Source: CATOSP01 sp034422355 (GTDB lineage: Bacteria; Chloroflexota; Dehalococcoidia; Lucifugimonadales; UBA3495). From it: a stretch of DNA of 64,000 nucleotides. The position numbers were made by a program, and so were the translations under genes. Below, piece by piece: positions 25,564 to 34,125 of this stretch; within the stretch, counting starts at the first letter, position 1; the number at the start of each line of letters is the position of its first letter. Location: NCBI GenBank assembly GCA_034422355.1, contig DAOUJS010000046.1, positions 1 through 64,000 on the forward strand. The letters run 5' to 3'. Below the pieces are notes generated by a model. That model saw only the letters and a program-made list of their open reading frames with translations. It ran no database searches and had not been told where the DNA came from.

Positions 25564-25708
25564 GGAGCATCCTCAACACGGGCACACGAGCTTTGGCCAA
25601 GGGAGTGTAGACGCCACAAAAATGCCCGTCAATGGGCTGTGAGTCGCGGGCAGCGTTGCAACTTAGAACCTGTCCCTGCCGGGGCTCGGGTGTCCCGCCT
25701 GCCTCCAA

Positions 25709-25775
25709 CCGTCATTCCTGCTTTTGCGGGAATCCATCATGTTGGCTCTGGACTCTGCTGTCTCGGGAGTGACGG
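25709..25775. repeat. imperfect palindromic intergenic repeat (GTCATTCC type)
   Basis: CCGTCATTCC at 25709-25718 is complementary, with one G-T type change, to GGGAGTGACGG at 25765-25775, and inside is a smaller CCTGC/GCGGG hairpin. Repeats of the GTCATTCC...GGAGTGAC kind occur in many copies in environmental genomes, often as small mobile palindromes. It sits in the 375-base gap between the PQQ-type gene and the MFS gene (25564-25959); nothing else is recognised there. Confidence 0.6.
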
Positions 25776-25959
25776 AAGGGGCAGCAGAGTTTTGCAAGCC
25801 TCTCAGGCAGGACAAACACTGGCCACTGCCATTTACGACGGTTACAATGGCGCGGGCCTTTTTCGCCAAGAACGCCGCCCCAACGCTGGCGGAGGGCCGG
25901 CACAGAGTGGTGGAATCCGTTTCTCGAACGGTTTGGAGGTGGGGATAATCAGGAGCATA

Positions 25960-27267
25960 TTGGACTGGCGCCCGCGTCTCCCCTTCTTCTACGGCTGGTT
26001 GGTTTTGGGAACGGGAGCGGCGGGGGCCTTCGTTGCGACCACCGTGGCGGGCATCGTTCTCGGAGGAATCCAGGGGTTCATCCTCGACGATACCGGCTGG
26101 ACCCGCAGCACCATCGGGATTGCCGCTTCCATGGGCGTCTGGGCGTCGGGACTAATGGGGCCAATCGCCGGCAGGATGGCCGACCGGTACAACGCACGCT
26201 GGCTTATGGCCTCCGGCGCGCTGGTCCTCGGCGGATGCCTGGTATCCCTGGCCACCTTCAGGTCCGTCGCAGTCTTCTACGCCGCCTCCATAATTGGCCG
26301 GGCCATCAGCCAGCCCCTCTTCATAGGGGTGGTACCGCGCACCCTTGCCGTCAACTTCTTCGACCGCAGGCGGTACATCGCCCTGGCGTTCATTGGCATG
26401 TTCCGCCCGGTCAGCGGGGCAATAATCATCCAGTTGACCTCGCTCATAGCCCTGGCAGCTGACTGGAGGACCGCTTTCCGGGTGTTCGGCATCTTCAGCT
26501 TCGCCCTGGCTCTTCCCATGCTGCTGTTCATCCGCCGCCGCCCCGAGGAGATTGGCCTGTTGCCAGACGGACGCCGGCCGGAGATCCCAGCGGCAACAGG
26601 CAGCGGCACGGCACAGCCAGTTGCGGCAGGAAGCACGGGAGAGGTGGAGTGGACCGCCCGGCAGGTGTTCCGAACCCGCACCTACTGGCTCATCGCCTCA
26701 ACCATCTTCGTCACCTACACCTCCGGGTCTGCGGTTGGGTTCAGCATGGTTCCCTATCTCCACGAAGAGGCGGGACTGTCGATGGTCCAGGCCGCGGGAG
26801 TCTTGAGTCTCAGCACCTTCCTGGCTCTGACCAACATCATCTGGGGATACATTGCCGGGAAACTGACTCCCAGGTGGTGTCTCGTTGGCACTCTCATGTC
26901 CACAGCGGTGCTGATTGTGCTGCTGTCCTGGGTCGGTTCGCTGCTGACGGCATACATCTTCGGCCTGTTCTGGGGCCTGCTCACCAGTTCCCAGGAGGCG
27001 CTGACATCGATGCTGCTGGCAGACTACTACGGGCGGTCGGTGTACGGAACGATTGCCGGCGCGCTCCGCCCCCTGGAGGCCGGCGGCCTGGGGCTGGGCC
27101 AATTCATCGGCCCGCTGGTCTATGATATTACCGGGAACTACGATGTTCTGTTGATTGTGACGGCAGGGCTGGCAGTATTGGCGTCCACATTGGTCTTCCT
27201 CTCATTCAAGCCGGCAGTACCGGCAACTGTTGGCGCACCGGCAGGACCGGCGGCCCGGTCCGGATAG
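25960..27267 (+). CDS. MFS transporter
   Basis: A 12-helix major facilitator of about 435 residues. The signature GRMADRYNARWLM follows helix 2, and the second half begins near the central loop rich in Pro/Ala/Gly (after RRPEEIGLLP). The oxalate/formate antiporter or monocarboxylate-type branch is plausible. The start is uncertain: TTG 25960 has AGGAG four bases upstream, and GTG 25939 is an alternative. The frame is open far upstream (from 24406), but that part is antisense to the PQQ-type gene and not coding. It ends 64 bases before ilvE, with the ilvE promoter at the junction. Confidence 0.85.
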   Translation: MDWRPRLPFFYGWLVLGTGAAGAFVATTVAGIVLGGIQGFILDDTGWTRSTIGIAASMGVWASGLMGPIAGRMADRYNARWLMASGALVLGGCLVSLATFRSVAVFYAASIIGRAISQPLFIGVVPRTLAVNFFDRRRYIALAFIGMFRPVSGAIIIQLTSLIALAADWRTAFRVFGIFSFALALPMLLFIRRRPEEIGLLPDGRRPEIPAATGSGTAQPVAAGSTGEVEWTARQVFRTRTYWLIASTIFVTYTSGSAVGFSMVPYLHEEAGLSMVQAAGVLSLSTFLALTNIIWGYIAGKLTPRWCLVGTLMSTAVLIVLLSWVGSLLTAYIFGLFWGLLTSSQEALTSMLLADYYGRSVYGTIAGALRPLEAGGLGLGQFIGPLVYDITGNYDVLLIVTAGLAVLASTLVFLSFKPAVPATVGAPAGPAARSG

Positions 27268-27271
27268 CGTA

Positions 27272-27301
27272 TTGGACGTTATGGGGATGACAGATTATAA
27301 T
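27272..27301 (+). promoter_or_regulatory. promoter of ilvE
   Basis: TTGGAC (27272-27277), an 18-base spacer and a perfect TATAAT (27296-27301) begin right after the MFS stop codon. The resulting leader to the GTG at 27332 would be about 25 bases. Confidence 0.6.
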
Positions 27302-27331
27302 TTCAGCGAATTTACGCCGGGAGGAGATCAC

Positions 27332-28297
27332 GTGAGCACAGGGCAAGGGTCTGCCGCCAACAATAGCGAACTATTGGCCTTCTTTCGGGGTGAATACGTG
27401 CCCTTGGCCGACGCACGGGTCAACATAATGACCCACGCTCTGCACTACGGCACCGGCGTCTTTGAGGGCATCCGCGGCAACTGGAACGAGGAAAAGGGCG
27501 TAGTGTATATCTACCGCCTCCGGGAGCACTACGAAAGGCTGCTCCTGGGATGCAAGCTGTTGATGCTGGACATCCCCTACTCTCTGGAAGAACTGTGCCA
27601 GATCACTGTTGAGCTTGTAGAGCGGAATTCGCACCGGCAGGACATCTATATCCGTCCCCTGGCATACAAGAGCGCCGAACTGGTGGCCAACCTGAAACTG
27701 CAGGAATTGGCCAGCGACTTCACCCTGATTACTGTTCCCTTCGGAAATTACCTGGGGTCCGACATTCTGCGCTGCTGCACATCGTCATGGCGCAGGGTGG
27801 ACGATCCGATGATCCCGGCGCGGCTCAAGATTTGCGGCATCTACGTAAACAGCATCCTGGCCAAGACCGAGGCCACCCTGGCCGGGTTCGACGAAGCGAT
27901 CATTCTCAACCATGACGGCCATGTATGCGAGGGTTCGGGGGAAAACCTGTTCGTGGTCAGCAAAGGCAAGCTGATTACCTCCAGCCTTGAAGACAACGTG
28001 CTGCCGGGAATCACCCGCGACACGATCATCCAACTGGCCCAGCGGGAACTGGGCTTGGAAGTCGTGGAGCGCAGCATCGACCGCAGCGAGCTTTACCTGG
28101 CCGACGAGATTTTCCTTACCGGCACCGCAGCCCACCTGACCCCGGTGGTGCAGTTGGACAACCGCCCCATCGCAGACGGCAACGCGGGTCCCATTTCCAC
28201 CAAGCTCCAGAAGATGTACTTCGATATTGTCGTTGGCCGCAACCCCAAGTACCTGCACTGGTGTACTGCTGCCCAGCCGAGGCTGGTCACGGCCTGA
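27332..28297 (+). CDS. ilvE: branched-chain amino acid aminotransferase
   Basis: The 321-residue class IV PLP enzyme transfers the amino group between Glu and branched-chain keto acids. K166 in ARLKICGIYVNS is the PLP lysine by alignment with E. coli IlvE. EGSGENLFVV, PGITRDTIIQLA and the late FLTGTAAHLTPV segment are also present. The GTG at 27332 is preferred because GGAGGAG lies five bases upstream and the promoter ends just before; earlier in-frame starts would overlap it. Length is normal. Confidence 0.93.
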   Translation: MSTGQGSAANNSELLAFFRGEYVPLADARVNIMTHALHYGTGVFEGIRGNWNEEKGVVYIYRLREHYERLLLGCKLLMLDIPYSLEELCQITVELVERNSHRQDIYIRPLAYKSAELVANLKLQELASDFTLITVPFGNYLGSDILRCCTSSWRRVDDPMIPARLKICGIYVNSILAKTEATLAGFDEAIILNHDGHVCEGSGENLFVVSKGKLITSSLEDNVLPGITRDTIIQLAQRELGLEVVERSIDRSELYLADEIFLTGTAAHLTPVVQLDNRPIADGNAGPISTKLQKMYFDIVVGRNPKYLHWCTAAQPRLVTA

Positions 28298-28443
28298 TTC
28301 TCCGGGTGATTCCGGGGACCCGGCCAGACTGTCCCAGCCGTTTGCGTGGTGTGGCGGGGGAATTGGAACGGCCCTGGTACGTCCCGCCAGGAGGTTTCCA
28401 CTGACCCGGGCTTGAAAGTCCAACCGGGGGGAGTCGCGACGAA

Positions 28444-29085
28444 TTGTTCTGGGACGCAGGAACCTGGATTATCGCCGTCCTGACCGGGTATGTCCTGGGG
28501 AGCTTCCCCACGGCCTATGCGGCGGGCCGTCTCAAGGGTCAGGATATTGGTGAGATCGGGGACCGAAACGCCGGCGCAGCCAACGTATACCGCAGCATAG
28601 GCGTCTGGCCGGGCATCCTGGTGGGCGTAGTTGATATAGCCAAAGGGCTAATAGCAGCTCTAATCGTCCGCGAACTGTTCAACTCCATGTCAGCCGGAAT
28701 GGTCGCCGGGGTGGCCGTGATCTTCGGGCATATCCGGCCCCTGTACCTGCGGTTTCCAGCCGGCCGGGGCGCTGCCACAGCCGTGGGAGTGCTTCTGGCC
28801 ACCTTCCCCACGATTGGCGTCCCCTTGGGGATCGCCGGCGTGGGCGTGTTGTTATTTGCAAAGAGGTCGACCATTGCACTTGCCACATTTCTTATCGGCA
28901 TCCCTGCTGTGACGGCGGCAACCCTGTTGCCCGGGATGGGAGACCGCTGGCCGGGGGAATACTCCTACCCGCTTGTGGTCTATTCTCTCGCGGTGCCGAT
29001 CATGGTGGGCCTGAGCCATTACGTCAGCGTAAAGCGCCTGGGGCAGTTGGGACCGGAGGGCGGTCCGGCGGTCTCATCGAGGTAG
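28444..29085 (+). CDS. plsY: glycerol-3-phosphate acyltransferase PlsY-like
   Basis: The 213-residue polytopic protein has the PlsY layout. The first motif, usually GSGNxGATN, reads GDRNAGAANVYRS here; the second, GHIRPLYLRFPAGRGAAT, corresponds to the GHxFPxxxxFxGGKG motif. PlsY uses acyl-phosphate to acylate glycerol-3-phosphate at the inner membrane. Departures (GDRN for GSGN, AGRG for GGKG) mark a divergent branch, so activity is probable rather than certain. It starts at TTG 28444 with GGGGGAG upstream. Next to it are a membrane protein and a PAP2-like gene, which fits lipid metabolism. Confidence 0.75.
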   Translation: MFWDAGTWIIAVLTGYVLGSFPTAYAAGRLKGQDIGEIGDRNAGAANVYRSIGVWPGILVGVVDIAKGLIAALIVRELFNSMSAGMVAGVAVIFGHIRPLYLRFPAGRGAATAVGVLLATFPTIGVPLGIAGVGVLLFAKRSTIALATFLIGIPAVTAATLLPGMGDRWPGEYSYPLVVYSLAVPIMVGLSHYVSVKRLGQLGPEGGPAVSSR

Positions 29086-29092
29086 CCCTGGG

Positions 29093-29638
29093 TTGAGCGA
29101 GTCGTTCATCCTGGACTACTATCTCCTGGTATCCGCCGCTTCCTGCGGACTTTACCAAATGGCCGCGGCCTGCAATTGCCTGCGCGGGCTGATGCTGTTC
29201 GAGTCCAGGAGACTTGCGTTCATCTTCGGCCTTGTCATGTGGGTTGGGGCCTTCGCGTGGTTCTTCCTCTCCGAGCCGCGCAATATGCCGGACACAGGCG
29301 CCGGCCTCACCGGGAATGAGCAGTTCGGCTATTTCTTCGCCGGAGGTGGAACCGGGCTGGCCGTTACGCTGGCCGCGACATCCCTGCGCAACTGGCGCCT
29401 GGGAAAGGACACGGAGACCCTGCCAACCGGACTCGACGCACTGCGGGATGCTGGATACGCTCGCGCACTGTTCCAGGGCCTGATGCCCCTTCTTCGGGCA
29501 TTGCCGGAAGACCGCAGGGCAACCCTCGCCGCTCTTCGCCAACGCTTCAATGGCGCCAGAATGGAAAGGACAGACCCCGGGTACAGCCCGACCGGAAAGC
29601 CCGGTACAGTGACCAGGCCGGGCGAGGGTGATGGATAA
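29093..29638 (+). CDS. hypothetical membrane protein
   Basis: The 181-residue protein has about three hydrophobic segments in its first 110 residues (LLVSAASCGLYQMAAACNCL, LAFIFGLVMWVGAFAWFFL, then a Gly/Ala-rich helix) and a polar C terminus. No family recognised. It starts with TTG 8 bases after plsY and ends two bases before the PAP2-like gene, so the three are probably one transcript. A role in lipid handling is guessed only from neighbours. Confidence 0.55.
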   Translation: MSESFILDYYLLVSAASCGLYQMAAACNCLRGLMLFESRRLAFIFGLVMWVGAFAWFFLSEPRNMPDTGAGLTGNEQFGYFFAGGGTGLAVTLAATSLRNWRLGKDTETLPTGLDALRDAGYARALFQGLMPLLRALPEDRRATLAALRQRFNGARMERTDPGYSPTGKPGTVTRPGEGDG

Positions 29639-29640
29639 CC

Positions 29641-30231
29641 GTGGACGGTATCCTGGCCGTAGACGCGATGGCCGTCAAGTTCCTTAACCTGGGTGTCGGC
29701 CGGTGGAGTGTCCTGGACCATTCTGCATATCTGATGGTCAGTGACTACTTCATTCCACTGACCATCTGCTTCTGGATGCTGGGGCTGTGGTTCACCGGAG
29801 CCGGTCCAGTATCCAGAGGCCGCAATCAGAGGGCCGTCCTGTCCGGGGCTATCTCCCTGGGCTTTGCCAATCTGGTCGTCTTGATACTGAATGGTTTCTT
29901 TTTCCGCGAGCGGCCATTTGTACACATGGAGTTGGCCACCCTGTTCTATGAACCGACGGACTCGTCGTTCCCGGCCAATCCGGCGGCGGCGGCATTCGCG
30001 GCAGCCGGGGCGATATGGCTGGCCAACCGCAGGGCGGGGACCGTATTATTCCTGCTGGCGGCACTCTGGTGCCTGGCCCGTGTCTACAGCGGTCTCTTCT
30101 ATCCCACAGATATACTGGCGGGAGCGTTGCTCGGGGCAGCAATGGCCTGGCTGGTCACCACGGGCATGAGGCGCATAGAGCCGGTCCCGGCGTGGGTGCT
30201 GGCCGGCGCACGGTTCCTTCATCTCGCATGA
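29641..30231 (+). CDS. PAP2-like protein lacking both catalytic histidines
   Basis: The 196-residue membrane protein follows the PAP2 phosphatase layout: motif 1 RERPF at 89-93, motif 2 SFPANPAAAAFA at 109-120, motif 3 RVYSGLFYPTDILAG at 147-161. In active enzymes motif 2 has Ser-x-x-His and motif 3 has a His before Y-P-x-D. Here these are P114 and F153. Arg and Asp remain. So it is probably not a phosphatase by the known mechanism; a lipid-binding or regulatory role is possible. It starts at GTG 29641. Confidence 0.78.
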   Translation: MDGILAVDAMAVKFLNLGVGRWSVLDHSAYLMVSDYFIPLTICFWMLGLWFTGAGPVSRGRNQRAVLSGAISLGFANLVVLILNGFFFRERPFVHMELATLFYEPTDSSFPANPAAAAFAAAGAIWLANRRAGTVLFLLAALWCLARVYSGLFYPTDILAGALLGAAMAWLVTTGMRRIEPVPAWVLAGARFLHLA

Positions 30232-30277
30232 ACGACTACCCTCTCATCAGTGAGCCAAGCATCAGGAGGACGGCGAT

Positions 30278-31417
30278 ATGGGTTGGTCCAGTCATCATCC
30301 CACAGGTCTGATTTACTATGCTCCACAGCATTGCTACCGCGGATACACCCTGACCACCAATTCCAGGGGCGGCCTTCATGCGAACCTGATTGACATGGAG
30401 GGCCGAATCTGCCACCGCTGGCACTCGCCAGAGGGTATCGGCTACGCCCAGTTGTTGCCCTATGGGAACCTGCTCATACGCACCGCGCCGGCCGAGGACG
30501 CCGGGGGCGCCGAGAAGATCGGTGGTTCATCCGCAGCCATCCTGGAGCTGGACTGGGATGGCAACGTGGTGTGGGAGTACCGCAACCCGCTGGTCCACCA
30601 TGACTACGAGCGTTTGCCCGACGGAAACACCCTGACCCTTCAGTTCGAGTTGCTCTCCAAGGAGTTTACCCGGCAGGTCAGGGGCGGGATGACCAGCCCG
30701 GATGACCCGGAGCAGATGTTCGGCGACCGGGTGCAGGAGATAGCCCCCGATGGTACGGTGGTGTATGACTGGAGGGCGTGGGAACACCTGAGCCTGGAGG
30801 AGGACATGCTCTGCCCGTTGGAAGACCGGGCTGAGTGGACCCACGGCAACTCATTGAAGGTGATGCCAAACGGAGACTTAATCGTGAGTTACCGGCTGAT
30901 TGACGTCGTGGGCATCGTGGACAAGGCCAGCGGCGAGTTCCGGTGGAAGTGGGGACACGGGCAGCTTGCCCACCCGCATCATCCCACCTGTCTGGACAAC
31001 GGCAACATCCTGATATTCGACAATGGCATGCACCGGCCCCGGTCCAGCTTTTCCAGGGTTATCGAGGTTGACCCGGACACAAGCGAGATCGTGTGGGAGT
31101 ACCAGGGGAAGCCTGCCTACTCGTTCTACAGCCAGGCCACCAGCAGCGCCGACCGCCTGCCCAACGGCAATACCCTGATTTGTGAAGGGACTCCCGGCCG
31201 CATCTTCGAGGTGACGCATAACAAGGAGATCGTCTGGGAGTATATATACCCCTTCTTTGCCGCTGGCCGTGGCCAGACCCCCGGCGCCCAGCCCGACCAC
31301 GTTAACTCCCTGTTCCGCGCCCACCGCTACGGCCCGGACTACCCCGGCCTGTCGGGCCGAGACCTGGACCCGGACAGGTACGCAAACCTCAACCGCTTGT
31401 ATGGGCCCAGCCTGTGA
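30278..31417 (+). CDS. arylsulfotransferase (ASST)-family propeller protein
   Basis: The 379-residue protein matches the ASST family: a six-bladed propeller with repeated WDGNVVWEYRNPLVHHD-, PNGDLIVSYR-, NGNILIFDNGMH-, PNGNTLICEGTPGRIFE- type blades and several His residues in the central channel (HHD, HGN, HPHH). Family ASSTs move sulfate between phenols in the periplasm. No signal peptide is visible here, so a cytosolic place and another substrate are possible. AGGAGGA precedes the ATG. It is followed by a promoter region and the ABC importer genes. Confidence 0.78.
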   Translation: MGWSSHHPTGLIYYAPQHCYRGYTLTTNSRGGLHANLIDMEGRICHRWHSPEGIGYAQLLPYGNLLIRTAPAEDAGGAEKIGGSSAAILELDWDGNVVWEYRNPLVHHDYERLPDGNTLTLQFELLSKEFTRQVRGGMTSPDDPEQMFGDRVQEIAPDGTVVYDWRAWEHLSLEEDMLCPLEDRAEWTHGNSLKVMPNGDLIVSYRLIDVVGIVDKASGEFRWKWGHGQLAHPHHPTCLDNGNILIFDNGMHRPRSSFSRVIEVDPDTSEIVWEYQGKPAYSFYSQATSSADRLPNGNTLICEGTPGRIFEVTHNKEIVWEYIYPFFAAGRGQTPGAQPDHVNSLFRAHRYGPDYPGLSGRDLDPDRYANLNRLYGPSL

Positions 31418-31515
31418 CGTCCGAGACGTCCGATAAGAGATCAGGGGATGGAACCACCCCTAGTCGCGCCGGGGGCAGGCTCTAAATCGAAACGCGACCA
31501 GCGGATTATTCCCTA

Positions 31516-31544
31516 TTGACTTGTCGTGAAATGATAGTCAATAT
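31516..31544 (+). promoter_or_regulatory. possible promoter of the ABC importer genes
   Basis: TTGACT (31516-31521), a 17-base spacer and CAATAT (31539-31544) lie in the 298-base gap before the substrate-binding protein gene. The -10 is weak. The leader would be about 165 bases, room for regulation, but no known riboswitch was recognised. Confidence 0.35.
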
Positions 31545-31715
31545 TACGGTGTACTTTTCAGGGCAGTCCAAGCGCTATGCAGATGCGCCCCGGAACAAAC
31601 TTGGTTGTTGGCAATACCGCCGGGTACATGACGGTACAGGCGTTTAGTCAAGACGGGACGCACTGCGACGCGGTATAAGGACCAGCCCCACTTTTCGGAA
31701 TTCGGAGGTTCTGAC

Positions 31716-33596
31716 ATGAAGCACCAAGGGCTCCCACTGCCCCAGTTATTTGCTTTCTCTCTATTGGCTCTCATCCTGATAGTTGCGGTAGCTTGTGGAG
31801 CAGCAGAGGAATCCCCAACCACCGCACCTGCGATGCAAGCGACTGAAGCGCCGCCCGCCGCGGCTATGATGGAAAGCACTCCTTCCTCAAGTTCAGGCGA
31901 TGCTATGGCTGCGACCGCTACTCCCGAACCGACGGCCATGCCAGAGACTTCAGGAATGATGGGGCCCACTGGCACGTTCAACTATGGTGTGAGCGGGCTT
32001 CCGCCGTTCCACGTGTTCCCCACGGTAACGGAGGGTGCGGCATACCATCACAACGGTTATACCACCGCCGAGACCCTGCTATATATGAACGAGGCTAGAG
32101 AAATAGTTCCCAGGCTCATCAAGGAATGGAAAGTCGCCCCGGATGGAGTAACCTGGACCTTTAAGATCCAGGAAGGCGTCAAATTCCATAAGGGCTACGG
32201 AGAGTTGGATGCCGACGGTGTTCTGTGGAGTATGAAGATGATGGGGGGCGAGAGTTCCCGCATGGCCTATAATGCTCATATAAGAAGAATCTGGGGCATC
32301 GGAGCGGATATCAAGGAAGGTACGACCGTTACGGGAGAGATCGACGAGGGTCGTGCCACGAAGGTGGACGACTACACCATCCAGGTGAACACCGGGACGC
32401 CCCAGTACGACACCCTGAGCCTACTTGCATTCGTTCACGTTAACATCGTGAGCCAGAAGCAGGTTGAGGAAGTAGGTGTTGATGCGGCAAGCAGGAACAT
32501 GTCCGCTACCGGTCCCTGGGAATTCGTGGAACACAAAGGGGACCAGTTCACCAAGTGGGCGGCGGTGGAAGACCACTGGCGCAAAAGCCCGTACTTCGCT
32601 GAAATGGTGTGGCTCCACATTCCTGAAGAGTCAACCCGGATCGCCAATTTCAAGACCGGCCAGATTACGAGCATGGTGATGGAGAAGCTTGACTCCATAC
32701 CTGCCGTTGAAGAGGTGGCAGATACCTCGCTGATGAGGATCCCGGGCGGCAGCGGCGTGAGCCTGGCTTTCTATGGCAACTACTATGTAGGAGTCAACGA
32801 AGACGGCTCACGTACAGCGGAGCATATGGAGAGGGTCCCCGGATTCGACCCCTCACTGCCCTGGATTTCCGGCAACCCGGACCCTGAATCCGAGGAGTGG
32901 AAGAAGGCCGCAATGGTGCGGACAGCCCTGTCCATTGCCATCGACCGGGAAACGATAGTGGACACGCTCCTGAGGGGCGAGGCAATCGCCGACCCCATAC
33001 CGGCTTGGGCTTTCCACCAGGACAAGCTCCCACCCGAATACAGGCAATGGGAGTTCAACCCCGATAGGGCCAAGCAGTTGCTGGCCGAAGCAGGGTACGC
33101 TGATGGATTTACCATCGATCTGACACCGGTCAACGGCTTCCGGAATGCTGAAGTCAACGGAGCCATAGCCCAGATGTGGGCTGACGTGGGGGTGACTGCC
33201 AACCAGTTGAACATGCCCTATGCCACCTTCCGCCCCGGTATCGTGACCCGCACCTACAACCAGGCGTACCAGCACACCCACGTTGCGGTTGACCCCCTGG
33301 ACCGATGGGCCGTTGCTTTCAACCACGAGAGCGCTTGGAACTTCGGCGTGGACCACCCATACCTGAGGGATGTCATGGACCAAGCGTTGGGCACGGTGGA
33401 CAGCGAAACCCGATATGCTCTAATGGCGGAGGCTGCCAAGTTCATGTACGATAATGCCCTCTCCGTCGGCCTCTACGCCCAGAACCTGGTCTTCCCGCTC
33501 GCTCCACATACGTCTGCCTGGAACGAGCACCTCAACTACGCTGAGACGCGCGGTCTGACCGCCTTTGAACACGCCCCCAACCTGCAGGCGCAGTAG
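31716..33596 (+). CDS. ABC transporter substrate-binding protein, family 5 (peptide/nickel type)
   Basis: The 626-residue lipoprotein has a signal peptide with lipobox VAVAC (Cys27), a low-complexity Thr/Pro/Ala/Ser spacer of about 55 residues, then a family 5 solute-binding domain. The domain includes EGVKFHKGYGELDADGVLWS and a later ALSIAIDRETIVDTLLRG. It would bind peptides, opines, glycosides or metal chelates outside the membrane and feed the two permeases encoded 0.5 kb downstream. CGGAGG precedes the ATG. Length is usual for the family. Confidence 0.9.
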   Translation: MKHQGLPLPQLFAFSLLALILIVAVACGAAEESPTTAPAMQATEAPPAAAMMESTPSSSSGDAMAATATPEPTAMPETSGMMGPTGTFNYGVSGLPPFHVFPTVTEGAAYHHNGYTTAETLLYMNEAREIVPRLIKEWKVAPDGVTWTFKIQEGVKFHKGYGELDADGVLWSMKMMGGESSRMAYNAHIRRIWGIGADIKEGTTVTGEIDEGRATKVDDYTIQVNTGTPQYDTLSLLAFVHVNIVSQKQVEEVGVDAASRNMSATGPWEFVEHKGDQFTKWAAVEDHWRKSPYFAEMVWLHIPEESTRIANFKTGQITSMVMEKLDSIPAVEEVADTSLMRIPGGSGVSLAFYGNYYVGVNEDGSRTAEHMERVPGFDPSLPWISGNPDPESEEWKKAAMVRTALSIAIDRETIVDTLLRGEAIADPIPAWAFHQDKLPPEYRQWEFNPDRAKQLLAEAGYADGFTIDLTPVNGFRNAEVNGAIAQMWADVGVTANQLNMPYATFRPGIVTRTYNQAYQHTHVAVDPLDRWAVAFNHESAWNFGVDHPYLRDVMDQALGTVDSETRYALMAEAAKFMYDNALSVGLYAQNLVFPLAPHTSAWNEHLNYAETRGLTAFEHAPNLQAQ

Positions 33597-33644
33597 GAAC
33601 CAGGACCAAGCAGGCAGGTTAGATCCTCAGGTGGTGGTGTCGAT

Positions 33645-34079
33645 TTGGCGGCAGCCATCCTGTCAATCGCTGGGCGCGCAGGGCTAGGACTTCTCCTAGC
33701 CCTCGTGCTAAGTATTGTGGGAGTGTGGGTGGCATGGGGACTGTACTATTTCTTTACTGACGCGATGTCCAAGACCACTAGGGATATAATGTTCCTGGTG
33801 GGCGCGGGCATTGGCGCCGGACTCGGCGGCTCGTTGGTTTGGTTACGAATAGATGGCAACTCCCGCTCTACTCTCCTTCTTTTGGGTGTGATAGGACTCG
33901 TGGGCGGGGTGGCCGGTTCCTGGGCCGGGTTCAACTACAGGGCAATGGCCGAGGTCGAATGCTGCGCGAGGCCCCAAATCGGCATCTTCTCCTACGCGGC
34001 TTTTGGCGCAACCCTGGGGGGCAATGCAGGCACTCTGCTGGCGGGAGTCGCCAGAGAGGTTCTCGCTTACAGACGATAA
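33645..34079 (+). CDS. small polytopic membrane protein in the ABC operon
   Basis: The 144-residue protein has three to four hydrophobic helices (GLLLALVLSIVGVWVAWG, IMFLVGAGIGAGLGGSLVW, LLLLGVIGLVGGVAGSWAGF and a final Gly-rich one) and no family I recognise. It starts with TTG 48 bases after the binding protein gene and ends 46 bases before the first permease gene, on the same strand. This position suggests it is co-expressed with the importer; its role is unknown. Confidence 0.6.
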   Translation: MAAAILSIAGRAGLGLLLALVLSIVGVWVAWGLYYFFTDAMSKTTRDIMFLVGAGIGAGLGGSLVWLRIDGNSRSTLLLLGVIGLVGGVAGSWAGFNYRAMAEVECCARPQIGIFSYAAFGATLGGNAGTLLAGVAREVLAYRR

Positions 34080-34125
34080 AAGCATAACCGGACAGACTTG
34101 AGGATTTAGGCTTTGGCGTGGTGAT

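Noticed and set aside
24406..25938. N-terminal 500 codons of a 953-codon plus-strand frame
   Set aside because: Antisense to the PQQ-type propeller gene over most of its length and without domains; only the part after about 25939 is the MFS transporter.
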